Assembly (NCBI RefSeq): GCF_026151205.1
Contig: NC_087075.1
Coordinates: 3,818,359-3,882,358 of the forward strand
From: Bolinopsis microptera
Taxonomy: Eukaryota; Ctenophora; Tentaculata; Lobata; Bolinopsidae
Direction: 5' to 3'
DNA length: 64,000 nt
Below the pieces are notes generated by a model, which worked only from the letters and a program-made list of their open reading frames with translations, made no database searches and had not been told where the DNA came from. Every line of letters starts with the position of its first letter. Position 1 is the first letter of the stretch. Both the position numbers and the translations under genes were made by a program. Of this stretch, positions 46,190 through 64,000 are shown one piece after another.

Positions 46190-49168
46190 TTAGTTATCGT
46201 CGACTATGATTGCAGTGTAGAATTTGTCATATGAATTGTCGATGGTATAATTAGGGTCTGTTGTTATAGATGAGAGTAGCTGTTTCTTATACGAATCACT
46301 AAAGCTTTTAACATCGGGCAGATTTCGTAGATCTGTTGGAACATTATTCCAACATTTTGCCCCCAAGTATTGAAAGTTTTTATGTGATGTTGATCTATTA
46401 ACATATAGGTTGCAGCTTTCGCCGCTCCTACTACCTCCTGATATGTAACTAAATTTGTTCATAAAGTTTGTAGGACAATTGTCATGGATGATTCTAAACA
46501 TATAATTTGACAGATGGAGTTGTCGTCTAAGATGGAGTGGTAACCATTTCATGTCTCTATAAACATTAAGGCTGCTCTCTGTTTGTGGAACGTTGAGAGC
46601 TATTTTGGCTACCTTTTTGTACAGAGTGTCAAGTTCAGCAAGTTTTGTCTTGCCAGCTCTACAATAGATCGTGTCTAAATAATCGAATTGTGGCAACATG
46701 AGTGCATTGGCAAACATTTTCCTATATTTAATGGGTAGCAGTGCTTTACTTCTATACATGGCACCAATTCTCTTCATGACCTTCTTAATAATATAATCTA
46801 CATGGCTTTTGAAGTTTAATTTACTATCTAGAATGAGGCCAAGATATTTTGTCTCTTTGCACTCCTTGATTGTGAAAGTTACCTCATTACATTCAATGGT
46901 TAATTCATCATGTTGATCAACAGAATCAAACAATAGGAATTCAGTCTTCTTTTCATTGAGTGATAATTTATTTACACTGAGCCATTTAAATATTGTCATA
47001 AGTTCTATTTTCATGTTTATAAATGTGCTTCTGCAGGTTTGATCAAAGAATAGTGCACCATCATCTGCAAATAGAAAGGGCTTAGATAGGTTACAGGCAT
47101 AAATGATGTCATTTATGAAGATACTAAATAATATAGGCCCAATGATGCTTCCTTGTGGTACACCACTCAGAACTTCTAAAAATGAACTTAGTTTGCCATT
47201 GATCCTAGTGCATTGATATCTACAAGATAAGAAGTTCTTAAACCAGGTTAAAGCAATGCCACCAATTCCATAATATGCCAATTTTTGAAGCAATATTTCA
47301 TGATTCACTGTGTCAAAGGCCTTCTTAAGATCAAGAAAGATGATTCCTGGTTTATAAGACTTAGATTTACTCATATATATTTCGTCCATCAGATCGTACA
47401 TCAAATAAGTTGTGGAGTGATTTTTCCGAAAGCCATATTGATGCCGGATGAAAAGTTTGTTCTCTTCCATGTAATCAGTGAGTTGCTTGCCGACAAAGTA
47501 TTCTATAAGTTTTCCTACAAGTGGAAGGATGGATATTGGCCTGTAATTATTAGGATCATCTTTCATTCCTGCCTTATGGATGGGAGTTACTCTAGCTTTT
47601 TTACAAAGGGTTGGTACAACACCTGTATTAAGGCTCAAATTGACAATATGGGTCAGTGGCTCAACTATGTGTGGTACAGCTTGCTTAAGTAAAAATAGAG
47701 GCACATCGTCATATGAAGCCTTGTCATTCTTGAGCGTTTCGACATACATTAGGATATCAGTTTCATTTATTTCTTGGAATCTATCAAATGAGATGTTAGA
47801 AGTTCTAGGAGGTAAAAAATCAGTAAAACTAACTCTTTCAATATTGGGGGCCTGATTTTGTAATCTTGATCCAACATTTGCAAAATGAAAGTTAAATAGC
47901 TCAGGATCATTCTCATTGATAGTTTGACAATTAGTTGTACCAGGGGTCATATTTGATGCCAGTTTGATAGTTTTCCATACCCCTTTAAGATCATTCTTGG
48001 CACTTTTAACTTGTAGATCATCGATCACATTAGCCTTTTTGCAGGTTTTAGCTAATTTATTTCTAATATTTCTCTGAATCTTGTAGCAATCCCAGGCCTC
48101 ATTACACTTTATACATTTGCTACATATACCACATTTATTGCAATTTCCATTGTCTCTCTTATCCTTCTTTTTACGGAATTTTTTTAGAAGAAAATGTGTA
48201 TGATTAATGGCATTTAAAAGTTCAGTAGAAGGTTTATGTATGAACTTTTCATGCCTTTCTATGGTCTTGCAAGGGAAGAAGGTTGCATATGCCTGTTCAA
48301 TATGATGACAAAGGCCAGCAGTGATAGCTTCAACATCTGTACTTTCCAATAGTGGACTGTAATCAGAACAGGTATCTAGATAGTCTAAGAATTGTTTAAC
48401 ATTACGTTTACAATGATTTCTAATTTCAACCTTTTCAAATTTAGGAGCTATAGGTACTTTACAATCTATCTCACACATAATAGCTTGATGATCCCCAATA
48501 CGTTCATCAAGAACAGAAGATTGAACAAAATCTGCATAACAGTTAGTGAATATTACATCAATAGTAGTCTGGGTAAAATTGTCTCCACGTTTAGCAACTC
48601 TAGTTATCCCTTGAATGGTTTGAACTAGATTGTAACATCTCAAGGTCATATCTAATTTTTTGTACTGGGTGGATGAGATATTATTCTGGTCAATGTTTAT
48701 ATCCCCAATCCAGATAACCTTTTTCCCGTTCAATTTTTTCATGCAAAAATGAATGTACTCAATAAAGTTATCAACACTGCAATAATTTCCAGAGCGATAG
48801 AAGCAGCAAACATTGATCTAAGTGCTATTCTTAAGCTTCACCCATAATGCTTCAATGTTATTAAGCTTACTATCCATAACTAATTCTGTGTAAGCTAGTT
48901 TTTTGTTTATCATTAAGCCACAACCACCCCTAGAACTGTTTGGCCTGTCGCATCGCATAATGTTGAAGGAGGAAGGAATATTTATGGTGTCTGTGTCAAT
49001 AGTATCATTAAGATTCATCTCATTTAGGGAAAGTATGTCTAGCTTATGATCTCGAATGAGTTGAGTAAGTTCATTACTTTTAGCTAAATTTAGGAGACCA
49101 CCTTGAATGTTACAGTGACCAATGCAAAGGTTATGAAATTTGTCAGCTGAGTTGTGAATATTTGTCAT
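46190..49168 (-). pseudogene. LINE ORF2: AP endonuclease plus reverse transcriptase, one stop codon
   Basis: Encodes the enzyme for target-primed reverse transcription. The N-terminal APE-type endonuclease shows GHCNIQGGL, LSLNEMNL, GGCGLMINKK and GDINID, then TTIDVIFTN and GDHQAIM. A linker has a cysteine cluster (CNKCGICSKCIKC). The RT domain shows IIFLDLKKAFDTVNH, LSGVPQGSIIGPILFSIFIND and the catalytic FADD. A C-terminal region with CWNNVP, typical of non-LTR elements, ends at 46190. A single in-frame TAG (48818-48820) splits the endonuclease into a 116-codon part (48818-49168) and an 850-codon part (46190-48742). The rest of the frame is intact, pointing to recent activity. Confidence 0.88.
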
Positions 49169-49303
49169 TTCACAAAACGTGTTAGTCGTTGTTTCTGATT
49201 AAACTAAAATCAGGTGAAAATTATCCGCCTGTAAATATTTTCAATAGAAAAGTTTTAAACTTGAAATCAAAATAAATATTCAGGTGGAAATGTCATGTCG
49301 ATT

Positions 49304-50914
49304 TCAATGGTGAGCATGGTACTTGATGTGCTTTGCTAGTTTAAAGATACCATCGCTGTTTAGATGCACATTGTCTTCCCCAAATCTACTAAAACAAGAT
49401 GATTTCCTAAATCCAGATCTATCACTAAACAAAAATCGATTCATCTCTGTGGGTATAAAGCTAACAAACGAGTATTTGGAAGGAATCTTAGATAAAAAGA
49501 TATTGATGTCATTTATCACTTTATTTCTAGCAAAACTTTCTCTTGGTAAAATGTTTATGATCTTAATTTTTGCAGCTGGAGCCCACGAGTGAAGTGACTG
49601 GATCAGATTATCAATAGAGCGATTGGTGTTATCAAGGGCCTTTGCTTTTCCTGTGAACTCATCGGGTGACAATAATCTATTCCTCATGTGTCGAGGACTC
49701 TCTAGGATTAAGTCCACATCATTAGTTCCACACATGAGTACGATGGTCTTCACATTATATGCATCAATTGACCTCTTTCTTTCATCTGAGTGGAAGCGTT
49801 CATTGATACTGTTTGCAATGCCACCAGGATAGTGAAATACATGTGCTTCTTGATGAGCAGAGGATAGTTTTGTAGCATCTAACTTGGAGAACATGCTTGA
49901 GCTAACATACACAGCAAGGGATTTGCTTTTGACTGAATCAGGGGGTACGGTGCTCTTATGAGTGATTTTGTTGGGTGATGATTTCCCTTTGATTGAGGGT
50001 TCAGTTTCTCTTACAGTAACGAAAGGCTTACTTGAGGTATCGGGTGGAGCAGACAAGGTTGCACTGCCATCAATCTGGCGCAGAGTAATGCTAATTCTCA
50101 TGTCATCTGTATGGTCCTGAATAAGGCTGTGTTCAAAGCTGTCCTGAGATTTTCTGGTCATAATCATTATGTCGCCATGGGAGAGAGTAAGATTGGCAAC
50201 GTGGACTTTGCTTTTAGACCTAAAACTGAGGACTCTTGTTGCTCCTAACGATATGGTGGAAATCATGGAGCCTGGTGATATGGACCTCTCATCATCTGAA
50301 TGGAATGGTATTCCTTGCTTGCCATTTTCATACTTAGTGATCATGGCGCTGTTAAAATTCAGACTTGAAAACTGTGAGCGTAAACGTTCTAAAATAGACT
50401 TTAATAAGGGATTGTCATTTAACGGCCTTGTGTTATGGAAGCCTCCATTGTAGGCATATGGGAAATCCCCATAGTATGCTACAGCCCTATTGTTAAACGT
50501 TTGTGTGTATTGTGTTTCCATATCCAACTTGAGAGTATCAACAAACCTGAATACACCTCGACTCAAATCATGATATGGATTGATGGACTTACCCACAACG
50601 TTAACACTGGTTGAAGATTGTTTGTTAACATCAGAAGAATTCACAAGAGATGGGTTGCTATTAAGTTCAGTCACACTGCTAACTTCACAGTTTTGAGTTT
50701 CTGATTCATGTTCAGAGATAAGAACATTGTCCCCGCAAGAGAATGGAACCGCAATTTTGTCATGGCCTGAGCCTTGGGTAAGTTTGGTTAGACGAGCAAT
50801 TTGTCTCCTCAAATTGTCGTTTTCAAGACTTAGTGATACACAGGTAGAACATTTTGCTTTTGCACTGTTAGGTCTGTCACGAAGGCTGTAATTTCTGATT
50901 GGGATACCGGACAT
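49304..50914 (-). CDS. LINE ORF1: coiled coil, AlkB-like dioxygenase and SGNH hydrolase
   Basis: 536 intact codons. Residues 20-45 have CSTC and a leucine-rich segment that may be a coiled coil. Residues 130-281 match the AlkB-type 2-oxoglutarate/Fe(II) dioxygenase fold: iron ligands H205, D207 (FHSDDE) and H262 (FEHSL), and the co-substrate motif RISITLR (R273, R279). Residues 330-536 match SGNH esterases: VSSSMF (nucleophile Ser region), the GTND block at about 396-399, and DNVHLNSDG (D514, H517). Esterase-like ORF1 proteins are known in CR1/L2 LINEs. The AlkB domain is the unusual part and may act on the RNA or on methylated bases (inference). Confidence 0.85.
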   Translation of the reverse strand: MSGIPIRNYSLRDRPNSAKAKCSTCVSLSLENDNLRRQIARLTKLTQGSGHDKIAVPFSCGDNVLISEHESETQNCEVSSVTELNSNPSLVNSSDVNKQSSTSVNVVGKSINPYHDLSRGVFRFVDTLKLDMETQYTQTFNNRAVAYYGDFPYAYNGGFHNTRPLNDNPLLKSILERLRSQFSSLNFNSAMITKYENGKQGIPFHSDDERSISPGSMISTISLGATRVLSFRSKSKVHVANLTLSHGDIMIMTRKSQDSFEHSLIQDHTDDMRISITLRQIDGSATLSAPPDTSSKPFVTVRETEPSIKGKSSPNKITHKSTVPPDSVKSKSLAVYVSSSMFSKLDATKLSSAHQEAHVFHYPGGIANSINERFHSDERKRSIDAYNVKTIVLMCGTNDVDLILESPRHMRNRLLSPDEFTGKAKALDNTNRSIDNLIQSLHSWAPAAKIKIINILPRESFARNKVINDINIFLSKIPSKYSFVSFIPTEMNRFLFSDRSGFRKSSCFSRFGEDNVHLNSDGIFKLAKHIKYHAHH

Positions 50915-50940
50915 AGTTCAAATAAACACAATAATGTTAT

Positions 50941-51957
50941 TTAGTTGTTGATTACAGTACCTTTCAGCAATTCAGAAGATGGGAATGAGTGGTGTCTGAT
51001 ATTCTTTAGGTGATAGATGGGTGATAGGTGATAGATGGGAGTTAACAGCTCTTAAAAACGATGTATGATAGTCTTTAGGATGTCTTTAAATAAACTATCA
51101 TGCAACAACCATTAACATCGACATACAACCTGTAATGGTTGCTACATTTGATTGAGGTGTTAATTCCCACTAGGGGTCCTCAAATTATTTGTTATATAGT
51201 AGTGTTGAAAGTATTAAAACTAGTGAAATTGAAAGTGCCTTTCCCAACTGGATGAACCTAGAATGATAGGCATTCCTTTTCTTTGTATCGTGCATGAAGT
51301 TAAGCAATCTGTTTCAGCAAATATGTGAATTTCGATGAGAAAATCAATCAGTTCCATAGATTGAACAAAATGCTTTATCAGTTTGAATCAGGTATGGCTC
51401 CACCGTGTAGGTGCTGGTGGGTGCGCACCCACCCAAAAGGATGTTGCACCCACTCAGTTTGGACTTGCACCCACCCAACTTCTTCTGACTTGTTTTGAGA
51501 GATATTGAAATACGTATAGGAGGGTAAAATTCCAAAATTTTCCAGGGGGCTTGCCCCCCCCCCCCCCCCCCATAAAATCAAGAATATCCAGAAGTCATCT
51601 CTCGCGGAGCGAGTTATTCCATATTGGAACAAATTCCCTCAGACAGATGTCTAGAACTCTGTGACAGTTTTAGGTTTTGAAATTAGATTAGAAGGATTTA
51701 AGAAAGATATGATTTCTGAAAGTTTTACAAATGATTGCTTTTTTGGAATGTTTCTAATGAAGTTTTATTAAGAATTGAGAGAACAAGTTATGTCAGTAAT
51801 ATAGAGAAACTCAACGATTATCTTTGGTTTCATCCTTATGTTGCAAAGAAGCGTTTTATAAATCTTTATTCTACTGGGAAGTTTGATTAGGTTTTATAGG
51901 GTAATGTTTTAATCAATTTTTTGTAAATATTGTATTTGATAAATAATTATTGTTGGT
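50941..51957. other. Sequence upstream of the LINE
   Basis: GATAGATGGGTGATAGGTGATAGATGGG near 51011-51045 may belong to the LINE 5' UTR. The rest, with a C homopolymer near 51556-51571, shows no gene. Confidence 0.4.
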
Positions 51958-52246
51958 CAGTGGCGTAACGAAGGGCCCTGCTGACCCCGCTGTGCAGGGG
52001 GGCGCCATCTTAGGGGGGCGCCAAATCGTCGTTTGAATGTGGGACAATTTCGAAAACTTAACTAAAGTACTAGCAAAACTGCGCGTTTTGCTCTAGATAC
52101 ACACTTTTTTAGAGATTTTTACCGGCGTATCCTCTAAAATCACCTAATTTGTTCAATTTTAGGGAGGGGCACCAAAAGGGGAGGGGGCGCCAACAGGGGG
52201 GCGCCTTTTCGGCAGGGGGGCGCCAACAGGCAACGTTACGCTACTG
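51958..52246. mobile_element. hAT MITE, copy 2
   Basis: 289 bp, highly similar to the copy at 42165. The ends are CAGTGGCGTAACG and CGTTACGCTACTG (one change). The 8-bp target duplication TTGTTGGT lies at 51950-51957 and 52247-52254. Confidence 0.93.
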
Positions 52247-52671
52247 TTGTTGGTGGGGAAATATTTATTATATATTTTTTTCACACAGCACGATGATATT
52301 TTAGACATGTGTGATAATGTGATGTCATAAAATTTACCTTACTCTACTTTAACAACACGCAGGTTGATGTCCATCTGTTTCTTTTGACAGAGTTGATCTA
52401 CAGATCAACGAATCTTTTTGCTGAAAACACTTTCCCTGAATTCAGCTATGCCTACTACTATACTAAAATTATAATTTCCTTCTTTGGATATCTTGATTCC
52501 TGATGTGGCACTTGATGGATTGAAGGACTTGAACTTGTGATCAGCATACTTATTCAAATTGCATTCACTTAATATTGTCTGTCACCTGATTGATTGCATT
52601 TAACTTTCCCTGTAGTACTTTTCCCAATTTTTCTCAGATTATTCACATACCTTATTTCAATTTTATGTTAA

Positions 52672-63584
<10,913 letters not shown>

Positions 63585-63955
63585 GTCGATATTTTTGTTA
63601 TTCCTTTACACTTATGGTACTTGTAGTACTGTACCTTCTACACCGTGCTTTGTGGTATAGCCATAACAATAATTACCTAATTATTGCTTGTATATAATAT
63701 AATTTCGCACGGACTAATCGAACTCAACTCCGCACCTTTATGATAGACTATGATTTTTCTTATTTTGTAACATTTGATTGGCTACATTGGTTATTATGGA
63801 CGCGCAAAGCTCATTAATTCTGATTTGGGCCCTGGCGTTTGCCTGGAATGGTCGAGAATTTTCTATTCTTGTTGAGGATTAATCTCCTCTTAGCAGCTTA
63901 CGTTGGATGCGCCCATTTTTTAGCTTTTGGCGTCTGTTTTTTACTGTAAAATGAC

Positions 63956-63961
63956 AATAAA
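63956..63961 (+). terminator. CDC42: Polyadenylation signal AATAAA (CDC42 distal exon)
   Basis: Canonical hexamer 372 bp downstream of the distal stop codon, in an AT-rich context near the window edge. Confidence 0.5.
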
Positions 63962-64000
63962 CACTGCGTAATACACTAAAACTGATGAAGTTTGATGAAA

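Larger units (their letters stand above)
45960..50940 (-). mobile_element. LINE (L2/CR1-like), nearly full length
   Basis: Minus-strand element with ORF1 (49304-50914) and ORF2 (46190-49168, one internal stop). The 3' UTR contains two tandem 59-bp units with GTGGTAGTTTTATA (45975-46065). Exact termini and target duplications were not found. The group is assigned from the esterase-bearing ORF1, the AP-endonuclease and the FADD-type reverse transcriptase. Confidence 0.85.

Overview
The window is animal (metazoan) nuclear DNA. It is AT-rich, its genes are split by GT-AG introns, and it holds a Rho-family GTPase gene almost identical to CDC42, extracellular EGF and Notch-ligand-type modules, a LINE, hAT, pogo and foldback elements, and a eukaryotic tRNA-Gln. 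The many non-autonomous transposons and the make-up of the genes fit a marine invertebrate, perhaps a cnidarian or another early-branching animal. I cannot fix the species. Gene models were built by hand from reading frame, splice consensus and intron phase, without transcripts.

Layout. 1-7.2 kb: a nest of three repeat families, including three foldback hairpins. 7.2-10.6 kb: MITEs, a single-exon carbohydrate sulfotransferase with two single-base frameshifts, and a GIY-YIG remnant of a Penelope-like element. 11.5-42.0 kb: one large plus-strand gene (24 exons, about 1252 residues) for a secreted protein with a signal peptide, a new triplicated repeat domain, about 18 EGF-like domains, a VWC-like segment and a histidine-rich segment. 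Two minus-strand genes lie inside its introns. One is an intronless EamA/SLC35-type transporter with a Gly-rich tail (13.2-14.8 kb). The other is a 15-exon single-pass membrane protein made of about a dozen tandem DSL-like modules behind an N-terminal region resembling that of Notch ligands (27.1-38.6 kb). 42-52.7 kb: paired hAT MITEs, a palindromic element, and a nearly full-length L2/CR1-type LINE whose ORF1 joins an AlkB-like dioxygenase to an SGNH hydrolase. 52.7-63.6 kb: CDC42 with two alternative last exons and a 63-bp minisatellite that has copied its exon 3 end and 5' splice site 24 times.

Two themes recur. First, short tandem duplications sit across splice junctions in all three large multi-exon genes. 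Second, two hAT-type non-autonomous elements with clean 8-bp target duplications carry their own internal minisatellites. The most unusual candidates are the multi-DSL membrane protein nested antisense in a multi-EGF gene, the AlkB+SGNH LINE ORF1, and the CDC42 splice-donor array.
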